NCBI RefSeq assembly: GCF_000765805.2
Contig: NZ_JRPD02000009.1
Location: 1-64,000, forward strand
Length of the DNA: 64,000 nt
Reading direction: 5' to 3'
Origin: Helicobacter muridarum
Lineage (GTDB): Bacteria; Campylobacterota; Campylobacteria; Campylobacterales; Helicobacteraceae
Shown here: piece after piece, positions 20,591 through 29,993 of the stretch
Layout of the letters: every line of letters begins with the position of its first letter
Position numbering within the stretch: the first letter of the stretch is position 1
Position numbers and translations under genes: made by a program
The notes under the pieces: model-generated
What the model was told of the DNA's origin: nothing
Database searches by the model: none
Seen by the model: only the letters and a program-made list of their open reading frames with translations

Positions 20591-20674
20591 ATATATTTTT
20601 TTTATTGTGAAATCCTCTTAGTTTTTGTGTAAAATTATAGCACAACATATCTTATAAGGCATAGGGAGTCTATA

Positions 20675-22144
20675 ATGCACGGGAAGATTACGCGCTATAC
20701 AGCAACTACTGGCTCTGGAGTCATTATGAATGCCTCAAAGAAAATATTTGAGCTTAAGAAGGAGAGTTGGCATGATGGTAGAAATAGGCCTGCTGTTGGA
20801 ATGTACGTGGAATTTAGAACGGGTGATAATGGAATCCAAGTAACTGATGCTAGAGCCTCTAAGTATCAGGAGTTTCCACCCGATGCTCTAATTCGTGAGA
20901 TAGACTTTTGGAAGAGCAATACAGATGAAGAGCTTAAAAATAAAGAGGCAGAGCTAAGGGCTAGGGAAATTCAAAAGATTTTCGCGCAGACAAATTACCT
21001 TAAAATTCAAGAAATAGAGCTTGATAGAAGTGTTCAAGATTGCATTAAGGAGTATTTTGCATTAGAGCTAAAAAGCGTTGAGTTTTTGCAAGAGTTAGAT
21101 ATTGCTTCATTAGCTCCTATTATAGATTTTTCTATATGTAAGAGGTTTTTAAACAAAGCATTGGATCATTTAATATTTTCAGATAGGAAGTTAAATATAG
21201 ATATGTTTGCCGAGTTTCATGGTAGGCTAGGGACATTGGAATATTCTCATACTTTCTTTAGTAAAAATGATGTTAATCCACAAAGAGTTTTTGAAGAAGC
21301 ATTTTTAGAGTATCAGCTTCATTATAAGGGTGCAATACGCGCATCAAGTGGAATTAAAGAGCGCATTATGCAGTTGCAAAATAAAATACGAACTACTGCT
21401 CATGATATTAAGGTTATATACAAGAGGATAGAAGCGAAGAAAGGTGACGAAAACGAGTTAAAAGAAAAAATGGCTAGAATGAGGGCTAATTCAGATAAGG
21501 CTCATGAGGAAGTCAAAACTCTTACAAGCGCATCAGAAAATCTAGATAATTTGTGCAAGGCTTTTTCAGAAAAGAATTTAAAGATATTTGAAGCTGTTTT
21601 CCGCAAAACCATGAATATGCTACGAGAAAAGACTGAAGAAGCTCTAAACGTAACCGCTACACAGCTAGATAATCAAATCTGGGAGCTTGGTATGAAGTCT
21701 GTATCAATTCGTAATGTTTTTTTCAAACATAATATTAATGAGCCGTATTGTATGATGACATTCTTGGGTCAGACTATAAAGAAGCTTGATAAAGGCAAAA
21801 TTACAGCAGCAAACGAGCAAGCAATGTATCGCTATTATACCAGTCATCAGTTAAAATATGTTAAGAGATTTCTTATACTCACCAATCAGGCAAAGGTGGA
21901 AATAAGTGTTAAGATTGACATTATGAGTCAAAGCAAGAATAATAATGTAGTAATAGCTAAAAAAGATTCTGAATTCTTTAGAGAAATTAATAAAACAAAA
22001 TTTCAAGAGATACTAATAGATCCAACAGGGCTTGATAAAAATGCTATTAGCCGATTGCTAGCCGACACGAAAGAATCAAAACACAACCAAGATTCAAACA
22101 TTATTTTGCTAACAAAGGAACAAATCTCTCAAATGAAAGAATAG
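20675..22144 (+). CDS. Conserved unknown protein with cold-shock-like N-terminus and coiled coil
   Basis: A 489-residue cytosolic protein without signal or membrane segments. Residues 1-65 (MHGKITRYTATTGSGVIMN..., KKESWHDGRNRPAVGMYVEF) resemble a nucleic-acid-binding cold-shock/OB domain: a KIxxYxxxxGxGxI opening, and a VGMYVEF near the place of the last strands. A helical region follows, with a strong coiled coil at ~240-310. The C-terminal ~90 residues contain a basic patch. A good AGGGAG site precedes the ATG. The gene is divergent from ftsK. I recognise no named family; RNA or DNA binding is inference from the N-terminus only. Confidence 0.75.
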   Translation: MHGKITRYTATTGSGVIMNASKKIFELKKESWHDGRNRPAVGMYVEFRTGDNGIQVTDARASKYQEFPPDALIREIDFWKSNTDEELKNKEAELRAREIQKIFAQTNYLKIQEIELDRSVQDCIKEYFALELKSVEFLQELDIASLAPIIDFSICKRFLNKALDHLIFSDRKLNIDMFAEFHGRLGTLEYSHTFFSKNDVNPQRVFEEAFLEYQLHYKGAIRASSGIKERIMQLQNKIRTTAHDIKVIYKRIEAKKGDENELKEKMARMRANSDKAHEEVKTLTSASENLDNLCKAFSEKNLKIFEAVFRKTMNMLREKTEEALNVTATQLDNQIWELGMKSVSIRNVFFKHNINEPYCMMTFLGQTIKKLDKGKITAANEQAMYRYYTSHQLKYVKRFLILTNQAKVEISVKIDIMSQSKNNNVVIAKKDSEFFREINKTKFQEILIDPTGLDKNAISRLLADTKESKHNQDSNIILLTKEQISQMKE

Positions 22145-22185
22145 CAAATAGTGCTTCTAGCTTTATAGATTTTGTATTATCAGGC

Positions 22186-23346
22186 TCAATTGTTTATGTC
22201 TTGTATTACTCTGTTTATTATTTCTTTTGCTCCATCTCTTTTTGCATGATTTATTAGATTTTTTGAGCATTGTTCAAGTGGATAAGATATAATCTCTTCT
22301 AGTAGCTTTTGTGTTAAGTCATTATTCCGGTAACATTCTTTAATTTGCTCTTCAACATATAGTATAGCTAAGTCTTTATCACTTAAAAACTTTGCATTGA
22401 AGTATTGATGATTTTTTGCTGCGTATGGATATGGTATAAATAATGTGGGAAGTCCATTGCTTGTTAGCTCCCAAAGGCTTGATGCTCCAGCCCTGCTTAT
22501 ACAAAAGTCGCTAATAGATATTATATTTGCTAGCTCACTACTAAAGTCAAATAATATTACTTCTTTTTTTAACTTAGTTTCATTGTTGGCTTTTGATATA
22601 TAATCTTGCATTTTAGATTCTTTACTGCTATTTTGATTTAGTTCTATATCTGGCATTTTTGTGCTAAATCCTAGTTTTTGATATTCTGTTTGGACTCTTT
22701 TATAATCAGCTTTTCCTGTTTGATGTATAATCTTTATACCCTTCTCATGGCATGAAATAGCTAATGCTAATGCTAAATCATTAATCGCTTTAGCTCCTTG
22801 TGAGCCACCTAAAAATAGTATAAAATTCAGGTTTTTCCTCACTCTTTGTTTGTCAAAAAAGATTTCGTTTACAGGATATGGAGTTATTATTGAATTGTTG
22901 AATGTGAAACTAGAGAAAAATAAATTGCAAAATGGTTTTAGCAATTTATTAAGAGAGCCTATGAAAGCATTTTGTTCGTGTATAAATAATGGAATTCCAC
23001 CAATCAAAGAGCCAAACCCCCCACTAGCAGCGCAAAATCCTCCGACGCTAATGCAAGCACTAGTGTTTAGATCTTGCATGATTTTTTTTGCTTTTTTTGC
23101 TTGGATTATATTTTTGCCAAGAGCTTTAAATTTATTTAGTCCTCTTTGATTCACAACTGGAACAGAATCTAGGAAGAACATGTTATCAAATATATTGCCT
23201 CCATAAAACCATTCTTTATCTTGACCTCTTGTCCCACCTATATATAATGTATTAATGCCTTGTGCTTTGCAAGCTATGCCTAATGCCTTAGCTATGGATA
23301 GATGACCACCTGTCCCGCCTCCCGTAATTGCTATAGTATGTTGCAT
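22186..23346 (-). CDS. murG: UDP-GlcNAc transferase MurG
   Basis: Membrane-associated glycosyltransferase that adds GlcNAc to lipid I to give lipid II for peptidoglycan. N-terminal TGGGTGGHLSIAKALG, the second glycine-rich loop FLGGSQGAKAIND, the IHEQNAFIG segment and SRAGASSLWEL / IPYPYAAKNHQ are all present. An insertion of ~30 residues (about 232-263, rich in Asn, Ser, Lys and Glu) sits between QKLGF and VILFDF, making it ~35 residues longer than usual. An AAGG site lies ~6 bases before the ATG at 23346, which I prefer to the ATG at 23352 that abuts it. Confidence 0.95.
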   Translation of the reverse strand: MQHTIAITGGGTGGHLSIAKALGIACKAQGINTLYIGGTRGQDKEWFYGGNIFDNMFFLDSVPVVNQRGLNKFKALGKNIIQAKKAKKIMQDLNTSACISVGGFCAASGGFGSLIGGIPLFIHEQNAFIGSLNKLLKPFCNLFFSSFTFNNSIITPYPVNEIFFDKQRVRKNLNFILFLGGSQGAKAINDLALALAISCHEKGIKIIHQTGKADYKRVQTEYQKLGFSTKMPDIELNQNSSKESKMQDYISKANNETKLKKEVILFDFSSELANIISISDFCISRAGASSLWELTSNGLPTLFIPYPYAAKNHQYFNAKFLSDKDLAILYVEEQIKECYRNNDLTQKLLEEIISYPLEQCSKNLINHAKRDGAKEIINRVIQDINN

Positions 23347-23522
23347 ATACATCCTTAAGAAAAATTAATTGAATAGTCAATACTTTTATGGCAGAATAAA
23401 GATATGCATCTTAATTGCATAAATGCACATTAACTTAACAATATAAATTACATGCTTTTTATGCAACTTCAAAAGAAAATTATACTAAAATATATAAACT
23501 ATTATAATATTAAGGGTAACTG

Positions 23523-25220
23523 ATGTTAGTGAGACCAGAGAAAATTGATGAAATGTATCCGAATGTGGGAAAGGATTTTGCAGAAGTATACCATTATTCT
23601 GAAAAAGAAGATGATTTGAATATTTTAAGGGAAGGTAAGATTGTTAGGATTGATGAAGATTCAGTGATGGTAGATGTCCAAGAGAAAAAAGAAGGACGCA
23701 TGGACATTAGAGAGATAAAAGATTCTGAAGGCAATCTATTATTTAAAGTTGGTGATACTATCTTAGTTCATATTTCAAAGAGAGGTAGCTTGCGAGTCTC
23801 GCATAAGAAGGCTTTGCAGTTTCAAAAAACTAGCGAAGAAATAAAGGCATTAGGAGATGATTATAAGGATAAAATTGTAGAAGGAGTTATAATTAAGAAA
23901 AATAAAGGCGGTTTTGTTGTTAGCTCTGCTAGCGGTGTCGAGTATTTTATGCCGCGTTATTATGCTGGGCTAAAAGATGATGTTAAACATGAGGGCAAAA
24001 CCATCAAAGCATGTATTATAGATGTTAATCCAGAAATATGCTCTATTACTATTTCTAGAAGGAAGTATTTGGGTATCCATTCTGATATTCAAAAAGAGCA
24101 TGCAAAGAAGCTTATTGAAAGTGGATTAGCTTATGAAGGAGTTGTTAAAAGTATTCAAAAATTTGGTGTATTTGTAGATGTTGGTTGTGTTGAGGGATTG
24201 GTTCATGTTACAGAGATTAGCCATAAGGGTCCTGTAAGCCCATTTAAGATTTATAAGGTTGGTGATATAGTTCAGGTTAAACCTGTATCATTTGATGAAG
24301 AGAGAAATAGGCTTTCATTATCAATTCGTGCCTTATCAGAGGATCCTTGGAAAGATATTGATAACGAGATTAAAGTTGGGTATGTTATTCGTGTTACGGT
24401 TAGCAATATAGAGTCTTATGGTGCATTTGTTGATTTGGGTAATGATATTGAAGGGTTTTTGCATGTTTCAGAGATGTCTTGGGAGAAAAATATAAAAGAG
24501 CCCAGGGATTATTTGAATGTTGGAGACGAGATTGATGTTGAGGTAATTGAGATTGATCCGGTTAATAAGAAATTACGCGTTAGCCTTAAAAAATTACAAG
24601 ATAAGCCTTTTGACGCGTTTGTTAAGAGTCATAAAGTTGGTGATATATTAAAAGGAAAAGTAGCTACGCTTACTGATTTTGGTATGTTTGTTAGTGTGGG
24701 TGAGGTAGATGGGTTGGTTCATAATGAGTATGCCTTTTGGAATAAGTCTAAAAAATGCAGAGATGTGTTTCATGAGGAAGATGAAGTAGAAGTTAAGATT
24801 CAAAAAATAGATAGAGTAAATGAAAAAATTTCTCTTAATATGCGTGATTTAGAACAGTCTCCTATTAGTAAGTTTGCTCAAAAATATAAAATAGGAGATG
24901 ATATTAGTGGTAATGTTATTAGCATTAAGCCATTTGGAGTTTTTATTAGTATTGATGGCGAAGATGTAGATGGCGTAATTCGCAATGAAGACTTAGGTAG
25001 TAATATTGATAAAGAAAATATGAAGATTGGTGATAAAATTGACGGTGTTTTGGTTCATATTGACAAGAAAGCTAATAGGATTCGTGTTTCTGTGCGTAAG
25101 TTGTTAAAGAAAAAAGAACAACAAGAATTAAGAGAATATAATTCTTATGAAAAAGTTGTATTAGGTGATGTATTAGGTGATCTTAAAGAACAATTACAAA
25201 ATAAAGATAATCAATCTTAA
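23523..25220 (+). CDS. rpsA: 30S ribosomal protein S1
   Basis: RNA-binding ribosomal protein that helps load mRNA onto the 30S subunit. 565 residues containing six S1/OB repeats, recognisable by repeated signatures such as KFGVFVDVGCVEGLVHVTE, SYGAFVDLGNDIEGFLHVSE and DFGMFVSVGEVDGLVHNE. Length and domain number agree with the family. Two -10-like sequences lie just upstream: TATACT at 23481 and TATAAT at 23503. The first leaves a normal leader; the second is too close to the ATG to be useful unless the leader is very short. The gene starts a small operon with the two following genes. Confidence 0.96.
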   Translation: MLVRPEKIDEMYPNVGKDFAEVYHYSEKEDDLNILREGKIVRIDEDSVMVDVQEKKEGRMDIREIKDSEGNLLFKVGDTILVHISKRGSLRVSHKKALQFQKTSEEIKALGDDYKDKIVEGVIIKKNKGGFVVSSASGVEYFMPRYYAGLKDDVKHEGKTIKACIIDVNPEICSITISRRKYLGIHSDIQKEHAKKLIESGLAYEGVVKSIQKFGVFVDVGCVEGLVHVTEISHKGPVSPFKIYKVGDIVQVKPVSFDEERNRLSLSIRALSEDPWKDIDNEIKVGYVIRVTVSNIESYGAFVDLGNDIEGFLHVSEMSWEKNIKEPRDYLNVGDEIDVEVIEIDPVNKKLRVSLKKLQDKPFDAFVKSHKVGDILKGKVATLTDFGMFVSVGEVDGLVHNEYAFWNKSKKCRDVFHEEDEVEVKIQKIDRVNEKISLNMRDLEQSPISKFAQKYKIGDDISGNVISIKPFGVFISIDGEDVDGVIRNEDLGSNIDKENMKIGDKIDGVLVHIDKKANRIRVSVRKLLKKKEQQELREYNSYEKVVLGDVLGDLKEQLQNKDNQS

Positions 25221-25242
25221 GTAAATGTAATAGGCTTAACGC

Positions 25243-25743
25243 ATGATTAAGGGTATTATTATAGCTTTAGGTTTTGTTGTTGTTATAGCTGGTTCATATA
25301 GTGTTTATGCTTTTTATAAAAAATTGCAAAATAACGATGTTATGATAGAAGAGTCGCCTGTGATTATCCCTTCAAATGAGGGATTTATTACACCTCCTAG
25401 AATTCAGATTTCTAACAATAAGGAGTGGATTCAGAATACAGAAAAGGTTTCAAAAATTTCTACTTTTCAATTTCCCGCAAATGTTCTTGACATTTCTATA
25501 GATGTAAAGAAAGAAGTGGATATAAAGATAGATCCAACTAAAATAGTAGTTAAAAACCTTGATGATTATAAATTCTTTTGTCTAAATGAGATATTGCGGC
25601 AGAAACGTGTTGATTTTTCATATTTTAAGAATGAAAATTCATTACATTTATTGCTTTTTATTCCTGATGAGACAAAACGAAAACTATTATTGAAGGATTT
25701 TGAATATTATGATATAGAATATGAGGTTGGTGTTAAGGCATAG
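25243..25743 (+). CDS. Unknown single-pass membrane protein after rpsA
   Basis: 166 residues: one N-terminal membrane segment (IIIALGFVVVIAGSYSVYAF) and a soluble remainder, probably periplasmic. The C-terminal ~60 residues look like a small alpha/beta domain (FFCLNEILRQKRVDFSYF and LHLLLFIPDETKRKLL). H. pylori also carries a small unknown gene after rpsA, which suggests a conserved pairing. The gene begins 22 bases after rpsA and is probably in its operon. No function can be assigned. Confidence 0.75.
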   Translation: MIKGIIIALGFVVVIAGSYSVYAFYKKLQNNDVMIEESPVIIPSNEGFITPPRIQISNNKEWIQNTEKVSKISTFQFPANVLDISIDVKKEVDIKIDPTKIVVKNLDDYKFFCLNEILRQKRVDFSYFKNENSLHLLLFIPDETKRKLLLKDFEYYDIEYEVGVKA

Positions 25744-25802
25744 TTATTCTGCATGAATTTCACCGATACGATAATATAGCTTTATTAGAGGATAATTAAT
25801 TA

Positions 25803-26237
25803 ATGCTAAATAATTCACAATCAAAGACGATAGTCGATATTATAAAAAAATGTAAGAATATAGCAGTTGTTGGACTAAGCCCAAATCAGAACAAACCTAG
25901 CTATGAGGTTAGTAAATATTTACAAGAAAGGGGATATGAGATTTTTCCAGTTTATCCTAAAAAATGTGTAATTTTGGGGAAAGAATCAGTTTCAAGCATT
26001 AGAAAAATAAACGAAAATGTTGATTTAGTGCTTATGTTCCGCAAAGGTGAATTTGCTACTGAGCTTATAGATGATATAAGTGCTAAGGGAATAAAGAATT
26101 TTTGGTTGCAACTTGGTATTACAAATGATAATGTTCGTCTTTTATGCGAAGAGCTTGGTATTAATTTTGTCCAAGATGCATGTATCAAAATAGAGATTAA
26201 TAAAATGGAAATTGATAAACAAACCGCAAATCAATAA
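25803..26237 (+). CDS. CoA-binding domain protein (YccU-like)
   Basis: A 144-residue single-domain Rossmann protein. The opening NIAVVGLSPNQNKPSYEVSKYL and the later YEIFPVYPK, DLVLMFRKGEF and FWLQLGI segments are those of the CoA_binding_2 / YccU family, related to the nucleotide-binding domain of succinyl-CoA synthetase alpha chains. It probably binds CoA or a CoA thioester; the cellular role of the family is unsettled. It lies downstream of the rpsA group with a 60-base gap. Confidence 0.85.
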   Translation: MLNNSQSKTIVDIIKKCKNIAVVGLSPNQNKPSYEVSKYLQERGYEIFPVYPKKCVILGKESVSSIRKINENVDLVLMFRKGEFATELIDDISAKGIKNFWLQLGITNDNVRLLCEELGINFVQDACIKIEINKMEIDKQTANQ

Positions 26238-26684
26238 TCTATTAGCCTTGTAATTTACTCTAAATTTATCAAATCAATCTAATGACACTTTTTTAACTCT
26301 CTTTTTGTTTAATATGTCTGTCTTTATTTGCTGAAGTAAATTTACCTTTTTATGAATTTAGTTTCTAGAATTTTTTATACCAATTTCACATAATTTAGCT
26401 TTTGATTATTACATTCATTTTATTGATATGATGATATTTTTTTACTGCATTTATTATTTTTATAGTAAATAGATTTTATTCTTTAGCCATTAATCCTAAA
26501 AGTATTTAAGTTAATTTTAATCTAAAGTGTGTTGCTAAACCTAATAATTAAATTATACAAACAATTATTAATATTTAAATTATAAACTATTTATTTTTAT
26601 TCTTAAGATTATTATTATTTTTTTATGATTATAATTTTGAAATAGTTTTTATGAAAATCTAATTATAGTGAGGAGTTTATAATC
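26238..26684. other. Non-coding region upstream of TonB receptor
   Basis: Very AT-rich, with no gene on either strand. Near 26545-26585 it contains clustered TAATAATTA / ATTATTAAT words, which could be Fur half-sites governing the receptor. In DNA of this composition such words are expected by chance, so this is only a suggestion. Confidence 0.35.
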
Positions 26685-28854
26685 ATGTATGTATGTAGTA
26701 GAAATATACATAAGTTAAAAGTATTTAGTTTTTGTTCCTTGTTTATTATTGCTCAATCTTAGCAGATGACGATATTGGGATGGACAAATCTCAACTCCAA
26801 AATTCTAACAAAGATGATAATCAAGTTAAATATCGCTTAGATTCTGTTGTTACAACTGCTACTGGTTTCGCACAAGACAAAAAGGATGCCCCCGCATCTA
26901 TTACGGTAATTCCACAAGAGGAAATTATTACGCGGCCTATTAATGATTTAGGTGATGCAATACAAGATGTTCCTGGCGTTTTTGTTGAGGCTACAAAAAC
27001 AGGTCAAAATCAAATTACCATGCGTGGTTTGGGTGCGGCATATACTTTGATTCTAATTGATGGTAAGCGTCAAAATGTCAATGGTAGCTTTGATGCCAAT
27101 GGCTTTGGCGGAGCATTCTCTAGCTTTATGCCTCCTGTATCTATGATAGATAGGATAGAGGTTATTCGTGGTCCGGCATCTGTGGTATATGGTGCTGATG
27201 CTATGGGGGGGGGGGGTAGTTAATATTATTACAAAGAAGAATCCTCAAAATCTCACAGGTAGTGTTATGTTAGAGGCAAATATCCAAGAGCAAAGGGAAA
27301 ACTGGGGAGATAGTTATGGAACTAATACTTATGTAGCAGTACCGATCATTAAGGATAAATTATCATTTAACGTGCGTGGGGGATATAAATATCATTTTGC
27401 CAATGAGTTTAAGACACCAACTGTAACAAATAATGCAGGCAACCCATTCTTTGGTCATGCTCCTGGTAGGTGGTATAGCTGGAATGCTGGTGCTAGGATT
27501 GATTGGATTATTAATCCAGAGAATACTATATTCTTTGATGGTGAATACTATCACATTACCAATACAACTCTAAATACTTCTGCACAATCAGTTTCTGCTA
27601 CTAATGATTTTAATAAGGCAAATACAAGCGTGAATCATGAGGGTGCATATAGTTGGGGTAAGACAAATAGCTATGTTCAATTTTCTGACACACAAAGGAT
27701 CCCGCATATCACCACTGGTTTTGGCAATGTAAGCGGTCTGCTTAATTATAACTCTATGCGGAGAAATCAAGCCATAGCACTTAGCTCTATGTTTAATCAG
27801 GATTATGACTTTAGTAGTTGGGGGTGATTTAGGTGTTACAGCTGGTGTTTATTATTACTGGGAAAGGTTGCAAGTCGCGGCTAATAAGGTGGATAGAAAT
27901 ATGCATCAATTTGCAATCTTTGCCGAAGGACAGTGGTTCTTGACAGATCAATTTTCTACCACACTAGGATTAAGATATAATTATGCAAATCTTTATTCCA
28001 CTATACCTAATCCTAGATTCTATCTAAATTATAATCCAACTAGTTGGCTAACGTTAAAGGGCGGTATAGCAGGTGGTATGCAAATACCTGGCTTAAATGA
28101 GAGCTTTGATGGTGTGGATATATCTGTAGGGCGCAGCACCGTTTATGCATTTGGAAATCCAAAACTAAAAGCTGAAAAATCTTGGAATACTGAATTCTCT
28201 GCTATTTTTGATACCGATCCTGTGTATGTAGTTGGCACTGTATTTTTCACATATTTTTTAGATCAAATCCAAAGTATTAGCGTAACAGGTGGGCAAAACG
28301 TATTTGTGCCAATAGTAAATCAAAATTGCCCAGATAGTGCTACTTGCACCGTTTTCAATAATGTAGATAAATCTTTTATGGCTGGGGTAGAGTTCTCCTT
28401 GCAGACTAAGAGTTATTATGGTTTTAGCCTTGATGCCTCTTATGGCTTTATATGGACAGAGCAGTTATCTGGCTCTTTAAAGGGAGAGCCAGTAAATAGC
28501 ATTCCTAGACATAAACTAGTTGGCAAGGTCAACTATAAGTGGGAGAATCTGCATGCTTATCTAAGATTAACAGGTAATTATCAAACACCAACTCTAGCGA
28601 ATGCGGGGAATGCAAGAAGCAATGTGCGAAATATTGTAGGCTATTTTTATAAGGATTATACATTGGTTGATTTGGCTGTTAGCTACAAGTTGTTTAAGCT
28701 TTATATGTTAACCTTTGCAATCAATAATCTATTAAATCTTAATTTTATAGATTTCTCTAAATTTACTAATAATAACACAACTACTTATCAGAACAATTAT
28801 CAGAGATTTTTACCCGGTAGGAATTATTGGTTTAGTTTGAAAGTAGATTTCTAG
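26685..28854 (+). pseudogene. TonB-dependent outer-membrane receptor with G12 tract and two further frameshifts
   Basis: Paralogue of the receptor at 10.6 kb: TonB-box-like YRLDSVVTTATGF, plug motifs PGVFVEATKTGQNQITMRGL and IRGPASVVYGADAMGG, and a C-terminal barrel ending in Phe (SLKVDF). The ATG at 26685 opens a signal peptide that stops at 26760; one base is missing between 26729 and 26760 (T5 at 26729-26733 is a candidate). A run of 12 G at 27205-27216 throws translation into a stop 5 bases on; 8, 11 or 14 G would give DAMGG...VVNIITKK. At ~27821 a G5 run needs G4 to read SSWGDLGV. Currently off; either phase-variable and decaying, or containing sequencing indels. Confidence 0.85.
27205..27216 (+). 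repeat. Poly-G tract (12 G) inside receptor gene
   Basis: Twelve consecutive G within a genome of roughly one-third GC, placed in the conserved plug codon series for DAMGGVVNII. Tracts of 8-12 G are the classic slipped-strand phase-variation elements of Helicobacter and Campylobacter. At 12 G the frame is off; 11 or 8 G restores it. Confidence 0.9.
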
Positions 28855-29061
28855 GATTATATTATCTATGCCATTTTAGCTATTTTTATTATAAAGCCTT
28901 TTTTCTATTACATAGATTTGCTTAATGTTATTAGGAAAATAACTTAAATCTTTGTAATGTTAAAGTCCAAAATTAACTAAGATAAAGAAAGCTCTCTGTG
29001 TAGACTCTGGGTAATCTAAAATATATATTTTATACTTCTTTTAACCTTTTATGAATTTATC

Positions 29062-29084
29062 TTGATGCTCTTATGGGGCATCAA
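29062..29084. terminator. Hairpin between convergent genes
   Basis: TTGATGCTC, loop TTATG, GGGCATCAA: a 9-bp stem with one T-G pair and a 5-base loop. It lies between the plus-strand TonB receptor and the minus-strand OMP gene, where a shared terminator would be expected. A T-run is missing on both sides, so it is not a textbook intrinsic terminator. The rest of the non-coding stretch 28855-29202 shows nothing. Confidence 0.4.
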
Positions 29085-29202
29085 TATATTAAATTTGTAT
29101 TGGTAATTGAATAAGGTTATGATATAGGCACTTTAATCCATTTAGATTAATTTTTACTTTCATTGCTCTATCATAAATATAGAATCTTATATCATCTAAC
29201 CT

Positions 29203-29847
29203 TTAAAAATAACCAGTAAAACGTAGATAAAATTGTCTTGAAACAATATTCATTTTTGCATTAGGATCGATATATGTTATCTGATTAGAAGTAGGAAGTT
29301 TAACGCCAATCTCTGCTGCAAGTCTGCTTTTTGTATAAATAAGTCGATAGGCAATATTAAATACAGCAGATACCTTTAATGTGCTGTCTTCTAAAAATGT
29401 TATTTTTTTATTCCAAAAAACAAATTGAGGTCCTACTCCTAATGCAATTCCATGTGAAAAATTTGTTAGATTTATAAAATTCCACAATAAATCTATATTT
29501 ATTGCGACATCATTGAAGCTATTTGTCCACTCTGTTTCACATTTTGTTAATTTACAATGTTCTATACCGGAAAAATTAAAATTAGAATCTACGTAAGCTC
29601 TTAATCCTATATTACCGTTAAAGAAGAACTTATATCCAACTAAAAATCCAGCACCTATAGCAGCAAAATTATTTTTTTTCACCGGTAATAAACCCCTCAG
29701 TAGTCCTATTTATACTTGCTACAGACAATGTTAATCCAACCAAAAAGCCATTTCTTCAGTTCCGCTACTATATTGTCCCTCCGTCTCGGCTCCTATTACT
29801 GTGTTGATTAAGGACATAAGAGCAATGCCCAAAATTATTTTTTTCAT
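29203..29847 (-). pseudogene. Helicobacter outer-membrane protein, two frameshifts
   Basis: A small OMP of the Helicobacter type. ATG at 29847 opens a signal peptide (MKKIILGIALMSLINTVIGA). The frame is lost near 29760, where adding one A to GAAGAAATGG would give EENGFLVGL, and again at an A8 run (minus strand, ~29671-29678), where A9 or A6 would join ITGEKK to NNFAAIGAGFLVGYK. The rest reads as a beta-barrel ending in FTGYF with the C-terminal Phe expected for BAM recognition. The only long open piece is 29203-29682. The reconstructed length is ~214 residues. The A8 run could be a phase switch, but the second break keeps the gene off regardless. Confidence 0.75.
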
Positions 29848-29993
29848 CTAATTCTCTCCTCTAAATAAATTATTTTATTATTTTTACTAAAAATTATGGT
29901 TTTTGTTAAATTTTTTTTCATAATTTTGAAACTATTTCGTTTATCATGCTTATTTATGATGTGAAATATATTTTATGATTTAAGCCTTAGTGG

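Noticed and set aside
23503-23508. TATAAT just before rpsA as its promoter
   Set aside because: It would put the transcription start only ~8 bases before the ATG and leave the ribosome site at the very edge; TATACT at 23481 is more suitable.
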